The notes: a model not told the origin generated them from the sequence alone. A stretch of 64,000 nt of DNA from a virus (IMGVR_UViG_3300021378_000007:56693-120692); one strand, 5' to 3'. Positions 1 through 9,388 are shown, counted from the first letter of the stretch. A program made the numbers and translations.

Positions 1-792
1 TGTTGCAGATGGTAGTCCTGTATCTACTACAACACGTAATCTTCTAATTTCGTTATAACCCGATTCAGATATATACTGTGTTTCATTATCGGGATATCTA
101 ATTGTTGCATCCTCACCGTACAACAATCTCATAAGGAACTTGACTGATTCAGCAGTACCTTTTGATTGATATAAATCTTTTATGTTTTTAATCGTAAGTC
201 TACGATTAACAGTATTACCAATATCTAAAGATGGGATTAAATCATTTTGGAAATACTGAAGGAATTCTTCTGTTGTTCTGTCTACATCTGAATAGTCTAA
301 CAACTTATTTGTTGCAAGAACTGTATTCTGTTTGAAACTTTCTACAACTGCTGTTTGTAAAGACTCTCTACCAGTAATAGTTTCTTCTTTTTGAAAACCA
401 TGTCCTTCAATTGTCTGTACATATAGTTTATCAGTTGTAACTAATGTTATCTTACCAACTGACTTACTTTTACTACCAACAACATACTCACCCTTAATAA
501 ACGGGGAAGCAGTCTTTTCTGTGTTAGTAATACTTTGTTCTGTGACTATGTTTCTTGACTCATCACTAAACCTGTTAGAGACGGTGCCGTCTTCTAATAT
601 TAAGTCCCCGACACCGTCTTCTAAACTCAAGTTATCTAAAGTAGATTGTGAAGAGAGAGTAATAATCTCTGCTTCTAAAAATTCAAAGTACGCCTTTAGA
701 AAGCTTTCAAGCGCTGGAGATTCTTCCTTCAAATACTCGGGAAGTAAAGAAGGAAGTCTCGAACTCAAACTATCTGTTTGGTACTCTTGCAT
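1..792 (-). CDS. Virion structural protein, 3' end outside window (partial)
   Basis: An open frame of 264 codons reads from an ATG at 792 to the window edge with no stop, so the C-terminus is missing. It starts MQEYQTDSLSSRLPSLLPEY and contains 'DVDRTTEEFLQYFQNDL' and 'IKDLYQSKGTAESVKFLMR'. These resemble the N-terminal part of the very large structural proteins encoded next to gp6 in marine T4-like phages (known family, recalled rather than searched). It follows gp6 in the minus-strand late baseplate operon, so a baseplate or tail-fibre-proximal role is likely. No clear Shine-Dalgarno precedes the ATG; the gene at 803-1282 ends 10 bases upstream and coupling is possible. Confidence 0.8.
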   Translation of the reverse strand, partial: MQEYQTDSLSSRLPSLLPEYLKEESPALESFLKAYFEFLEAEIITLSSQSTLDNLSLEDGVGDLILEDGTVSNRFSDESRNIVTEQSITNTEKTASPFIKGEYVVGSKSKSVGKITLVTTDKLYVQTIEGHGFQKEETITGRESLQTAVVESFKQNTVLATNKLLDYSDVDRTTEEFLQYFQNDLIPSLDIGNTVNRRLTIKNIKDLYQSKGTAESVKFLMRLLYGEDATIRYPDNETQYISESGYNEIRRLRVVVDTGLPSAT

Positions 793-802
793 ATATATCT
801 AC

Positions 803-1282
803 TTAAGCAAAACTTACTGTTGCGCCAGTGTTTGCGACTAGGTTCCATGCAGTACCAGTCCAAATCAATACAACAGCTTCACCTTGTGAATCCAATACGA
901 TTTGTGGAGCAGCTGTAGTTGACTTCTGCCAATTAGTAACTGTAACTCTACCTTCGTATGAAGATGCTGGTTCTGTGCCTGCGATAATAATTTTTAACTG
1001 ACCAACTGCAGTACCATCATCCAACGTAAAGTTGGTATGAGCACCCCAACCATTACCATTAATAATAGTAACGAATGAAGATGCAAGGTCTGTTGCACTT
1101 GCTGTTAAAGTTGTGATATCGTCACTCGCCAAGAATGTAGGGATGTTTTTAAAAAGTTGAGCAATAGTCATCTTTTTATTAACAGGTGTACCGCCTGGGT
1201 TGTCTACGATATGTAGTAAATCATCTCCACCAATTGCTGCGTCAGCAACCGCTGTTAATGCGCTAATTTTTTTATCTGCCAT
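803..1282 (-). CDS. Small virion structural protein (tail-fibre/baseplate associated)
   Basis: 159 residues beginning MADKKISALTAVADAAIGGD, with 'DDLLHIVDNPGGTP' near residue 20. This N-terminus is recurrent among small structural or fibre-associated proteins of marine myoviruses, where it precedes a beta-rich domain; the residues after about 50 are beta-prone (many T, V, I, G). An AGGAGA Shine-Dalgarno lies about 8 bases before the ATG. It sits between gp6 and the large partial structural protein in the same strand. The exact place in the virion cannot be told from sequence alone. Confidence 0.7.
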   Translation of the reverse strand: MADKKISALTAVADAAIGGDDLLHIVDNPGGTPVNKKMTIAQLFKNIPTFLASDDITTLTASATDLASSFVTIINGNGWGAHTNFTLDDGTAVGQLKIIIAGTEPASSYEGRVTVTNWQKSTTAAPQIVLDSQGEAVVLIWTGTAWNLVANTGATVSFA

Positions 1283-1324
1283 TTTGTTTTTCTCCTATAA
1301 AAACCAAGTTAATGGAATGCTACT

Positions 1325-1348
1325 CTAGGCACACACCATGTGTCCTAG
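1325..1348. terminator. Hairpin between gp6 and the next structural gene
   Basis: CTAGG-c-ACAC pairs with GTGT-CCTAG around the loop ACCAT, giving a 9-bp stem with one bulged base in the 81-nt gap between gp6 and the next gene. No U-tract follows on the minus strand, so it may act as an mRNA-processing or stabilising hairpin rather than a true terminator. Confidence 0.35.
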
Positions 1349-1363
1349 ACCACTTTATGCATA

Positions 1364-3238
1364 CTAATATGATGTACTAGATGTTGAGTTATACCCAACA
1401 CCAGCACTACTTTCACCACTTGCGATGGTGTCTATCTCACCTTTAACCGAAATCATTTGTTGGTCGATGTCAACTAGATTACCTCTAGAAGCAACAACAT
1501 CAAATGATGCTGGTATAATGGTGAAGTCAATCGTACTATCTGTCTTCTCTGTTGAAGTGAAGAAGATATTATTAATTGAAATTTTACCAGTAGAATACTC
1601 AACTGTTCCAGCTGAATTATCTAGATAAATTCTTGTTGCGCCTGATAGATAGAATCTTCTTAGATTTCCTTTTCCATCATCGTCAAAATATTGTGTGTTT
1701 ACTGTGTCCCCTGACACTTTGAAACCAGTGGTAACTATGATACCACCTATTTCTGTTGCATAACCTGCTACAGGGTTGTAGAACCCATTACCAAAGTCTA
1801 CTGTAACACCTTTGGATTGGTCTGTACTCACTTTCTGTGATTTACGTAATCTTAGGTTTGTGATGTTAGAAAGTATAGAATCATTTGCTTCGTCTATAGA
1901 TTTCACTAAATTAGAATGTCTGAATATAGAATCGAAGTTACTTAAATTAGATGCATCAAATGTGTTAATAGCATTGGTTATAATACTCTCAAGTTCACCT
2001 TTACTTAGTGTGGTTCCAGCAGGGTTATATTTGAATGTAGTAGAAATTAATATCTTAATAATCTCGGGGTTGACAATAGTTGGTCTAACTGTTAACATGT
2101 TTAATGCATTCAGTTTTTGGACAACTTGTTTCTGTTCTACTTCTGATAGGTAGTCTGCGTTCTTAGGTTTAAGTGCAATAAACACTTTACCATATTCGGG
2201 TGGATTGTTGTCTTCACCACCCCATACTGCAACTGCATCTGCGTTTGGATAATACTCACTGACCTTTGCTTTATAGTCATTCAACGTTACCAGTCTGTTT
2301 TGTGAAGTGTAAAACTTTGTTGCTTTAAATTTGATTGAGTCGATAGATTCTTTTTCAGAACCACCAGCGGCCTTGCTACTAGTCAATACAGAAATATTAC
2401 TGAAACCATTAATACCATTTACAGGTGTGAATGTCTGAGCACCATTTGCATGATAGTCATCGACTACGATATAAGTTACTGTAATGATGTCACCATCTTT
2501 AAGAGCTGCACCTAGTACACCATCCCCAAAATATATTTCTCTATACCCATCTTCGTTTTCTTGTTCATAGAATACTTTAGATGTAGTTGTGATATTTGAG
2601 ATACCAGTTGACAGTGTGTAAGTAGAAGAAGTCCCACCTGAATTCACACTTATTTGGATGTGTTGTTTATCTACTCTGGCATTACTAAGGACAAACTTTG
2701 GATTTGACATTTGTGTATCAAATACAAAGGTATCATTTGCATAAGTGCCTTGTGTGAGTCCTACGTTTGAATATCTAAATTCATTTCCGTTCTGAGATGG
2801 TTTCACACTCTCTGTAACAACAAAATCATAAGTACTTCCATCATATACAGTTTGATAGATTGAACCCCTGTTGAGTGTCATGTCGCCAGAAGTTGGTATA
2901 CTACCATCGCCATTTCTAACACTTGAAACAGTCAAATCAACAAGTGCTGTTGCACCAGTTTCTGAAGAGGGAACAAATCCTAAATCTTTAGCACGAGATA
3001 CTACATTCTTTCTTATCTGTGCGGAATCAAGAAACAATTCACTACCAGCAATGTTAGTGTTAACTGCACTGATATGAGAAGAGTATGCAAGAAGGTCAAT
3101 CAATACTGACATAGTTGACCCTTCGAAGTTATAATCTTTTAGTTGGTCTTGTCCCTTTAAAAAGTCTTTTAGATTCAGAGCAATATTATCAAAGTCTAAT
3201 TCCGTAATGTTTAATTGTGAACTGTTTACTTTTGCCAT
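1364..3238 (-). CDS. 6: Baseplate wedge subunit gp6
   Basis: 624 residues, close to the T4 gp6 length (660). It has the gpJ/gp6-like wedge layout: an N-terminal helical part ('IALNLKDFLKGQD', 'SVLIDLLAYSSHISAVNTN'), then a beta-rich middle with 'EDGYREIYFGDGVLGAALKDGD', and 'VTLNDYKAKVSEYYPNADAVAVWGGEDN', which is typical of the family. gp6 forms the ring that holds the wedges together around the hub. It starts 1 base after gp25 stops (3240), the standard 25-6 order of T4-like phages, so the two are co-transcribed. Confidence 0.9.
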   Translation of the reverse strand: MAKVNSSQLNITELDFDNIALNLKDFLKGQDQLKDYNFEGSTMSVLIDLLAYSSHISAVNTNIAGSELFLDSAQIRKNVVSRAKDLGFVPSSETGATALVDLTVSSVRNGDGSIPTSGDMTLNRGSIYQTVYDGSTYDFVVTESVKPSQNGNEFRYSNVGLTQGTYANDTFVFDTQMSNPKFVLSNARVDKQHIQISVNSGGTSSTYTLSTGISNITTTSKVFYEQENEDGYREIYFGDGVLGAALKDGDIITVTYIVVDDYHANGAQTFTPVNGINGFSNISVLTSSKAAGGSEKESIDSIKFKATKFYTSQNRLVTLNDYKAKVSEYYPNADAVAVWGGEDNNPPEYGKVFIALKPKNADYLSEVEQKQVVQKLNALNMLTVRPTIVNPEIIKILISTTFKYNPAGTTLSKGELESIITNAINTFDASNLSNFDSIFRHSNLVKSIDEANDSILSNITNLRLRKSQKVSTDQSKGVTVDFGNGFYNPVAGYATEIGGIIVTTGFKVSGDTVNTQYFDDDGKGNLRRFYLSGATRIYLDNSAGTVEYSTGKISINNIFFTSTEKTDSTIDFTIIPASFDVVASRGNLVDIDQQMISVKGEIDTIASGESSAGVGYNSTSSTSY

Positions 3239-3239
3239 T

Positions 3240-3662
3240 TTATCTTACCCTCGTTACTGCGATTTTTACGGATTGGTCTTTTACTCCATTTTTAATACTA
3301 TATGATACTGATACATCTAGTGTGTTGGTATCGAATTTATCTTCATCTATACGAATTGTTACATTCTCAACTCTTGGTTCAAAGGTTGTTATAGTTTTAG
3401 ATAACGATTCCCCAACTCTTCGGATTCCTCTATCTGTATTTAATTCAAATAGTTTACTTGTTAGATTGCCACCAAAGCCTGGTTTGAATGGTCTTTCATA
3501 TGCATTTGTTAGAACAATATTTCTTACTGCCCTTTTAATAGATGCAACATCTGTTTTCCTAGTCACATCGCCAGTAACTGGATGTGGTTGAAACAATAAA
3601 TCCAAATCAGAATATAAATTTGAAGTTGCTACGGTTGAAGCATTGTTTTTTACATCTTTCAT
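3240..3662 (-). CDS. 25: Baseplate wedge subunit gp25
   Basis: 140 residues of the GPW/gp25 family. The conserved core 'IVLTNAYERPFKPGFGGNL' (around residue 50) and 'TTFEPRVENVTI' are visible. gp25 is a wedge protein that contacts gp6, gp53 and sheath and is shared with contractile injection systems. There is no Shine-Dalgarno before the ATG. Instead a perfect TATAAATA late box ends exactly 5 nt before it (3668-3675), so the T4 late-promoter geometry places the transcript start on the A of the ATG. Confidence 0.9.
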   Translation of the reverse strand: MKDVKNNASTVATSNLYSDLDLLFQPHPVTGDVTRKTDVASIKRAVRNIVLTNAYERPFKPGFGGNLTSKLFELNTDRGIRRVGESLSKTITTFEPRVENVTIRIDEDKFDTNTLDVSVSYSIKNGVKDQSVKIAVTRVR

Positions 3663-3667
3663 AGTTC

Positions 3668-3675
3668 TATTTATA
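3668..3675 (-). promoter_or_regulatory. Late promoter TATAAATA, N5 from gp25 ATG
   Basis: Perfect match to the T4 late box. T4 late transcription starts six bases after the box, which here is 3662, the first base of the gp25 ATG. Predicts a leaderless gp25-gp6 message. Confidence 0.7.
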
Positions 3676-3689
3676 CGTTCTTACAGCGC

Positions 3690-5009
3690 TTATGCATCGG
3701 GAACACTTGTATTTTTCTTCTTACCAGCATTTGAACCTGAACCAGTATCTTGTGAAGTTGCTTTGTGTTTATGGGTTGCAAGTGTTGGGCCATTTCCAGC
3801 ATCAGTTGATATATCACCAACTGCATCAATTGTGGAGTCATTTGTCTGAGCACCAGTGATATGAACCGTACCGTCAACTGTTAAATTTGTAGTCATTTTT
3901 GTAGTTGGTGAAGTGAATGTTGTGTTACCCACTACATCTGCATTTAATGTTCCACCTATCTGTGCATCTACATTACCATCAATGACCTCGGATACATTAC
4001 CCTTAACATATAAGTCAACGTTTCCTTCCATAACCTTAGTGTCAACATTACCCTTGAGTACTGTTGTAGATACATTACCTGTATTCACATTGATAGTGAC
4101 ATTACCTTTTTCTACAGTTATATCAGCATTACCTGCTATATAAAGTTTGTCGTCCTTTGCAATTACTTGATAGTTATCATTTACTATACGTTGCACCACA
4201 CTACCATCGGGATGGATTTCCTGAAACGTTCCTGAACGATGTTCAATCGCTAGTCTTTCTAGTGTAGGAGTGTCATCAATTTCTATCAAGTGACCCGATT
4301 CAGTTTCTATTGTTTTGTTAAAAGGATATATTGGTGCCGCTACTGAAGGTATCATACCCATCGGTGTATCGGGTTTGGAGTTAACTGCACTTATATCTCT
4401 ACTAGTGTAATCTTTATCTCCTGTTGCGGATTGAGATACATCTGTCTTATCATAATACAAAGGATAGTAAGGCAAATCCGTCTCTGTAAGTTCTAATTCT
4501 GTTATTGTAGACCCTGTACCATCTACGAGATTTATCTCAATCTCTTTAGGTTTCTTGGGGAACTCATCTAAACCTTTCTCTAAACCAAATGTACGATTTG
4601 GAGATTGTGCAGGCGAAGCGCCATCGGGGGTGTCAGCATAGTCTGCTGATGTTAATCTACGTGGGTCATTAAATCCTTTGATGACCTCTCTCTTTATTAA
4701 CTCATCGGTTATAGATTCTTTATATCCTTGAGCAGGAATCCCAGCAACAGACCCTGTTACTACAAAATCTTGTTGGACATTTTCATCTCTAAAGTAACCA
4801 ATAACAGTAGACCCCTCAACGAGTCCGTGTTGTGTTCCGAATCCCGATAGTCCAGCAGAAGTTGTTGGTAGAATAACTTGAGACCATGACAAATCGGGGG
4901 TTGCAATCATCTGTTTATCATCTGTATGTAAACCATGTACACGAACTCTAACACGACCAATCTTCAATGGGTCGTTACGGTCTTCTACTATACCATAAAA
5001 CATTTTCAT
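3690..5009 (-). CDS. 5: Baseplate hub spike gp5-like, without lysozyme domain
   Basis: 439 residues. The N-terminal OB-fold is recognisable from 'MFYGIVEDRNDPLKIGRVRV' and 'LPTTSAGLSGFGTQHGLVEGS'. The C-terminal third (about residues 275-370) is a run of short repeats such as 'GNVTINVNTGNVS' and 'GNVDLYVKGNVSEVIDGNV', the triple-stranded beta-helix of the needle. The T4 gp5 lysozyme domain between OB-fold and helix is absent; a low-complexity linker takes its place, as in VgrG-like and cyanophage gp5. The role is the membrane-puncturing spike on the hub. Its start overlaps the stop of the gp27-like gene. Confidence 0.85.
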   Translation of the reverse strand: MKMFYGIVEDRNDPLKIGRVRVRVHGLHTDDKQMIATPDLSWSQVILPTTSAGLSGFGTQHGLVEGSTVIGYFRDENVQQDFVVTGSVAGIPAQGYKESITDELIKREVIKGFNDPRRLTSADYADTPDGASPAQSPNRTFGLEKGLDEFPKKPKEIEINLVDGTGSTITELELTETDLPYYPLYYDKTDVSQSATGDKDYTSRDISAVNSKPDTPMGMIPSVAAPIYPFNKTIETESGHLIEIDDTPTLERLAIEHRSGTFQEIHPDGSVVQRIVNDNYQVIAKDDKLYIAGNADITVEKGNVTINVNTGNVSTTVLKGNVDTKVMEGNVDLYVKGNVSEVIDGNVDAQIGGTLNADVVGNTTFTSPTTKMTTNLTVDGTVHITGAQTNDSTIDAVGDISTDAGNGPTLATHKHKATSQDTGSGSNAGKKKNTSVPDA

Positions 5010-6472
5010 TAATCGTCCTCGGGTGCTTCCATAGTGTCTTGTGGGTTGATGGATGTTATTGATTTAGCAAAACTCTCCTTAACACACTCTATATTACATA
5101 GACCACCATTCTCTAATACATTTCCTTGGAAACATATATCAGTAATTAAATATCTACCGTCATTCAGTTTATCTTTACTTTCTGCATTAGATGCTAGTTG
5201 CGGTTCGGGCAATTCTAACTTGATAATAGTTCCGCAACTAATATCTGTTCTAAATGGAATAGACACTACCATAGTATGTTGTTGTAGTATCTCCATCATC
5301 GATTGTCTTTCTAATTTTGCGTTGTCTTTATTCTTCTGACCTTGAAACACCTCATTTTCAGTAAGAGATGTTGATTGGTCAAATACATGTGTAGTAGTGT
5401 AATCATAGACCACAACACTATCAAATGCTTTGTTGGGTGCTAAATTTGCATCCACCTCAGTTACATTGGGAGATACAAATTTGTCAACAATATCTTCTGT
5501 AGTAAGTGTCATCTCAGTAAAAGATTCACCACCATCTGTTAATATTATTGGATTTTTGCCAGAAACATGATTGCCCTTTTTAAAACTTTCTTCCAAGTCA
5601 AATACAATATCCTCTTCAATTTTCCTGACGGGGTCATACACTTTCATGGAACTAGCATACGCTCCAGCGATAGTACCTCTAAGCGTATCGAATGCTTGTG
5701 GTTTAGTGTAACTTATAATTTGTGTGTTCAAACCACTTGGGGCATTGATGTCGGTTTCTCCAGTATCTAAGTTTTCTGTTCTTGGTCTGAAAGAAAATGA
5801 CAGTGGGTATTCTTGTTCCATCATAGTGTCAATGGATTTGAACTTATACTTACCATTTAATGTTTGGAAAAAGAACATACCATTTTTAAATGATGTCTTG
5901 TTTCCTATAGATGAGTTTTGTGTTATCCAGTCTATTATTTTAGAGACTTTCCAGTTGGGCCATATCATCTGATTGTTGTCGGGCATGGTCGTTTCCCATG
6001 AGTCGAACTCTTCGGGTTTCATCTTAACGTCTTCTACTAAGATATTTTGTAACATCTTATCATACGAACCACGCATCGCCTTACTTACACGTACACGTTC
6101 ACACGCAAACATTCGTGGGTCACATAGTCTCAATACATACGTCTGTGTAGTATCATTGACACGGTTTATATTTGATGCCTTATATACACGAAAGTCTCTA
6201 TCGATACTATCTTCTTTAGCCGCCTTTTCTCCAGTTCCCTGTTTCATAGATATAGAAACACGTATGAACTCCTGACCAGTAAACCTGAAATTTTTAATTA
6301 GATTAAGACCATCAATGAAGTGTACTTCTCCAGTAGTGTACTTTTTATAGATAGATTCGTACAAGCGAAATCCAGTTATGAGTTTGGTTATCTCAACGGA
6401 TTCTTTAAATTGATTGGAGAGTGTTATTGAGTTTATAAAAAACTCACCACCCTTACGGTTATCTGTTGTCAT
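5009..6472 (-). CDS. 27: Baseplate hub protein, gp27-like
   Basis: 487 residues. It begins with a fold-type sequence 'FFINSITLSNQFKESVEI' followed by 'LYESIYKKYTTGEVHFIDG', resembling hub proteins of the gp27/gpD group that carry tandem beta-barrels. It is immediately upstream of gp5, overlapping by one base, and downstream of gp53 and gp48, which is where the hub is found in marine T4-like genomes. gp27 forms the trimeric ring on which gp5 sits. Sequence identity to T4 gp27 is not obvious by eye, so the assignment leans on position and length (T4 gp27 is 391 residues). Confidence 0.6.
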   Translation of the reverse strand: MTTDNRKGGEFFINSITLSNQFKESVEITKLITGFRLYESIYKKYTTGEVHFIDGLNLIKNFRFTGQEFIRVSISMKQGTGEKAAKEDSIDRDFRVYKASNINRVNDTTQTYVLRLCDPRMFACERVRVSKAMRGSYDKMLQNILVEDVKMKPEEFDSWETTMPDNNQMIWPNWKVSKIIDWITQNSSIGNKTSFKNGMFFFQTLNGKYKFKSIDTMMEQEYPLSFSFRPRTENLDTGETDINAPSGLNTQIISYTKPQAFDTLRGTIAGAYASSMKVYDPVRKIEEDIVFDLEESFKKGNHVSGKNPIILTDGGESFTEMTLTTEDIVDKFVSPNVTEVDANLAPNKAFDSVVVYDYTTTHVFDQSTSLTENEVFQGQKNKDNAKLERQSMMEILQQHTMVVSIPFRTDISCGTIIKLELPEPQLASNAESKDKLNDGRYLITDICFQGNVLENGGLCNIECVKESFAKSITSINPQDTMEAPEDD

Positions 6473-6475
6473 ATA

Positions 6476-7213
6476 TTAAACTTGCAAAAGTGATTCGTAT
6501 TGGGTTACCACAGTTTTTATATACTGTGGTTTGATTACTTTAATTTTTCTCTTATCTTCATTAAGTGCATTTTCCATTTCCCATATACTTACACTTTGAA
6601 ATCCAGCCTGAGGTGTTGTGGATTTTATACCCTTACTATTAATGTAGTGTGATATGGAATCTCTTGGTTGCACTACACCTTGTACTGTAGAACTCTTGAG
6701 AGAGCCTGTTATAGTTTGGTCTGCAACCCAATCTCCAGCAGTAACTCTAAGTCGATTGTTTGATGGGTCGACCTGTAATACGTGTCCTGTTGTTGTACCT
6801 TGTGTGACTAGTTCACCCAATAAAAATTTATTATCGGATGTGATATTGCCCTGACCATCTGTGTTGTGTGGGCCAACAATATCTGTTGAAGATGATGCGG
6901 TTAGATATACACCTTCATATTTTCTATCTAGATAATTATTAAAAGTGGAGTTGTCCATATACCAATCATAGTAATTATCTATCTCATTCACTAGGAATAG
7001 TACCCAGTGTAAATCACTATCTCCGTATAGTTTGGAAGCAACTATATCGGGTCTTTCACCTTCATCTAATTGATAAAATTCATAATCAATCAGTGTATTA
7101 ACTTTTTGTAATTCAATCTTACCCTTACGGAAGAAATCTTTGATGTGGATAATTCTGCCATCATTAAGTTTATACTGTATCGTTGGAAAGTTTTTAAATA
7201 ATTGTGATGCCAT
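6476..7213 (-). CDS. 53: Baseplate wedge subunit gp53
   Basis: 245 residues. The characteristic gp53 segment is present near residues 55-95: 'PDIVASKLYGDSDLHWVLFL' followed by 'NEIDNYYDWYMDNSTFNNYL'. gp53 is a LysM-like wedge protein that joins adjacent wedges around the hub. The rest (about 105-245) is beta-rich and ends with a basic helix. It lies 5 bases after gp48 and 3 before the gp27-like gene, so it belongs to a tight baseplate operon. Confidence 0.88.
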   Translation of the reverse strand: MASQLFKNFPTIQYKLNDGRIIHIKDFFRKGKIELQKVNTLIDYEFYQLDEGERPDIVASKLYGDSDLHWVLFLVNEIDNYYDWYMDNSTFNNYLDRKYEGVYLTASSSTDIVGPHNTDGQGNITSDNKFLLGELVTQGTTTGHVLQVDPSNNRLRVTAGDWVADQTITGSLKSSTVQGVVQPRDSISHYINSKGIKSTTPQAGFQSVSIWEMENALNEDKRKIKVIKPQYIKTVVTQYESLLQV

Positions 7214-7218
7214 AATTG

Positions 7219-8307
7219 TTATCCGTTGGTTGTATCTCTAGTGTCGAGTATACTTCGTGTACCACCACCTATACTAGTGTCTGCTTTTGGGTGTGGTGAT
7301 ATCATCTGATACGTTTCCTGTGTAAGAACTTTAATCTCAGTAAATGATAAATTCAACTTCATCTCTAGTGGTGTGCCATCGGAAAAAGTCTCTAGTGTAC
7401 TACCACCACCATATGTTACAGATGCATCTGTAATTACTGCTGGTAAGAATCCGTCCATAGTATATTGAATAGGCCCTTCCCATCTTAAATCGATAATGTT
7501 CGGATAGTTAAAATAATTCTCAATCTGATTTGTCTCATCCGAACCAAAAGTGTCGGGCAACATGGCAGTTCTTAAAGTGTATATAATTTCTTTACATACA
7601 TCTGCTTCTTCTTGTGATACTGGTCTCATTGTAAATTCCATATTGAATGAACGGAACCCAACACCCTCTAACATCTGTTCTTTCATTGGGTTGACTGCTT
7701 GTCCCTGTGCAAAGTTAACAACATCACCTGTTGCCATATTAGCCATCTTATTTAGACCTGATGATATAGCAGCATTCAATGCATCACCAATTGCCACACT
7801 TGTATCAACGAAACCTTCTGCCCCCATGATATCCATAACACCCCTTGCAGCTACACCGACCTCACCTTCTTTATATGAAACCTTTGCCTCACTTACTTGA
7901 CCAGTAGGAACGTACATATAAATGTATGTGTCTGTGTCGTTCATTAAGTTTTTAGCATTAGCACCACTGTTCTGTTGTTTTCTTGGTCTAATTTTTATTT
8001 CTAGATAGTTGTTGAGTTGTTCTAAAGGATACTGTAGTTCTTTTGTTTGTCCAGCGGGTGGTCTCTTAGCAGCCTTAATGGATTTCATTTTGTTAGCAGC
8101 ATCCTCATCTTGATTGAGTCGACTTCTTCGTCCTTCTAATATCTCTCTTTCTTTATCTGCTAGTTCTTTAAGAGCATCATAGTTTGATAGGTCTGCGATT
8201 GTTTTCTTGTAGTCTGTATTTGAGATTTTAGACTTCAGTCCTTTTACTGATTTCAATGCTGATGAAGCAGAGTTGACTTTCGATAGAATTTTGTTTAGTG
8301 ATGCCAT
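7219..8307 (-). CDS. 48: Baseplate tail-tube cap gp48
   Basis: 362 residues, near T4 gp48 (364). The part from residue ~125 contains 'YIYMYVPTGQVSEAKVSYKE' and 'FRSFNMEFTMRPVSQEEADV', typical of the gp48/gp54 tube-initiator family, which copies the gp19 tube fold. gp48 caps the hub and starts tube polymerisation. It is the first gene of the minus-strand tail operon; a CATAAATA late box (8342-8349) would give a 29-nt leader, although no strong Shine-Dalgarno is visible. Confidence 0.85.
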   Translation of the reverse strand: MASLNKILSKVNSASSALKSVKGLKSKISNTDYKKTIADLSNYDALKELADKEREILEGRRSRLNQDEDAANKMKSIKAAKRPPAGQTKELQYPLEQLNNYLEIKIRPRKQQNSGANAKNLMNDTDTYIYMYVPTGQVSEAKVSYKEGEVGVAARGVMDIMGAEGFVDTSVAIGDALNAAISSGLNKMANMATGDVVNFAQGQAVNPMKEQMLEGVGFRSFNMEFTMRPVSQEEADVCKEIIYTLRTAMLPDTFGSDETNQIENYFNYPNIIDLRWEGPIQYTMDGFLPAVITDASVTYGGGSTLETFSDGTPLEMKLNLSFTEIKVLTQETYQMISPHPKADTSIGGGTRSILDTRDTTNG

Positions 8308-8308
8308 G

Positions 8309-8316
8309 TATAAATA
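8309..8316 (+). promoter_or_regulatory. Late promoter TATAAATA for gp4
   Basis: Perfect T4 late box on the plus strand in the divergent gap between gp48 and gp4. Predicted start near 8322, leaving about 25 nt before the gp4 ATG at 8347. Confidence 0.6.
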
Positions 8317-8341
8317 CCTAGAGTTTCATTATTGTTACATC

Positions 8342-8349
8342 TATTTATG
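8342..8349 (-). promoter_or_regulatory. Late promoter CATAAATA for gp48 operon
   Basis: One mismatch to TATAAATA. It faces the gp48-gp53-gp27-gp5 operon with a predicted 29-nt leader and overlaps the gp4 start codon on the other strand. Confidence 0.5.
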
Positions 8350-8778
8350 TCATATAGCGGACGGTTTAAACCGAAGAATTACAAAAAATATACAGGCGAC
8401 CCCACAAAGATTGTCTATCGTTCGCTGTGGGAGCGAAGATTCATGCAATATTGTGATGATAACACTAACATACTGGAATGGGGTAGTGAAGAAATCATTA
8501 TACCATACATTTCTCCTGTGGACAACAAGGTTCATAGATACTTCCCCGATTTCTACATAAAATATCGTAACACTAAGGGTGAAGTGTTATATGAAATCAT
8601 CGAAGTTAAACCCAAGAAGCAAACCAAACCACCCAAAGAACCCAAACGAAAAACCAAAAGGTATATCAACGAGGTTGCAACATACCTTGTCAATCAAGCA
8701 AAGTTCAAAGCAGCTAACGAATACTGCAAAGACCGTAAATATAAATTTAGAATATTAACTGAAGACCATCTAACTTAG
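8347..8778 (+). CDS. 4: Head completion protein gp4
   Basis: 143 residues from the ATG at 8347 (MSYSGRFKPKNYKKYTGD); an ATG five codons upstream (8332) is possible but the family starts at the MxYSG motif. It has 'KIVYRSLWERRFMQYCDDN', 'HRYFPDFYIKYRNTKGE' and 'IIEVKPKKQTKPPK', which match the gp4 family, a PD-(D/E)XK-nuclease-like fold (D..E-V-K). gp4 (also called gp50/4) completes filled heads before tail joining. It is the first plus-strand gene of a divergent late pair with gp48. Confidence 0.9.
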   Translation: MSYSGRFKPKNYKKYTGDPTKIVYRSLWERRFMQYCDDNTNILEWGSEEIIIPYISPVDNKVHRYFPDFYIKYRNTKGEVLYEIIEVKPKKQTKPPKEPKRKTKRYINEVATYLVNQAKFKAANEYCKDRKYKFRILTEDHLT

Positions 8779-8786
8779 TATAAATA
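8779..8786 (+). promoter_or_regulatory. Late promoter TATAAATA, N5 from ATG at 8792
   Basis: The box begins directly after the gp4 stop codon (8776-8778) and ends 5 nt before the next ATG, so the T4 rule puts +1 on the A of that ATG. No Shine-Dalgarno is present. Confidence 0.7.
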
Positions 8787-8791
8787 GATGT

Positions 8792-9388
8792 ATGGCATCT
8801 ATTCTTAAGAACTATGACAATTTACTTCCGTCTGAGATTGAAGAAAAGTCCTTAGAAGCTAGAGAATGGTTTAAGGACAATCTTAGAACTATAAAGGTCA
8901 ATCGTAATAAGTTACTAGTAGAAGGAACACCAATAAGAAAACCATTTTTAGGTACTCTAGTGTTGTTTAATTATGGTGCAAAGGGGTATGCTACATTGCC
9001 TTATTGGGATAAATACCCTGTAGTGATACCAATAGAACCTAGAAGTAAAGGATTCTTAGGTTTAAATTTACACTATCTCCCACCAAGAAAGAGATTAGAA
9101 TTGTTGGAAGTGTTTGACCAGTTAGCAGTAGACCCCGATATGGGGGATGATGAGAACACTAGACTAAAACTTACATACGATATGGTTAAGTCCATATCAA
9201 AGTTAAAATGGGCAAGACCGTGTGTGAAAGAGTATCTCACAACACATATTAAAGGTCAAATAAGAGAGATACCATATGATTACTGGGACGTGGTTGCAAT
9301 GTTACCATCTCAGAAATTTGTAGACAACCAAGGTTCAGCATTCAATGCAAACACAGTATACGCTGAATCACTCAAAAGGGTAGTGTAA
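8792..9388 (+). CDS. Conserved T4-like protein, possible DNA end-protector gp2
   Basis: 198 residues with the motif 'GFLGLNLHYLPPRKRLELLE' near residue 90 and 'TLPYWDKYPVVIPIEP' before it. This family is next to gp4 in marine T4-like phages, where I recall it being labelled DNA end protector (gp2); I cannot confirm this from sequence, and the name should be treated as provisional. T4 has gene 2 in the same neighbourhood. The start codon is fixed by the TATAAATA-N5-ATG arrangement and predicts a leaderless message. Confidence 0.6.
   Translation: MASILKNYDNLLPSEIEEKSLEAREWFKDNLRTIKVNRNKLLVEGTPIRKPFLGTLVLFNYGAKGYATLPYWDKYPVVIPIEPRSKGFLGLNLHYLPPRKRLELLEVFDQLAVDPDMGDDENTRLKLTYDMVKSISKLKWARPCVKEYLTTHIKGQIREIPYDYWDVVAMLPSQKFVDNQGSAFNANTVYAESLKRVV

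Noticed and set aside
3671-3877. Open frame of 68 codons on the minus strand within gp5
   Set aside because: Shadow of the gp5 coding region in another frame, low-complexity product, no start signal.
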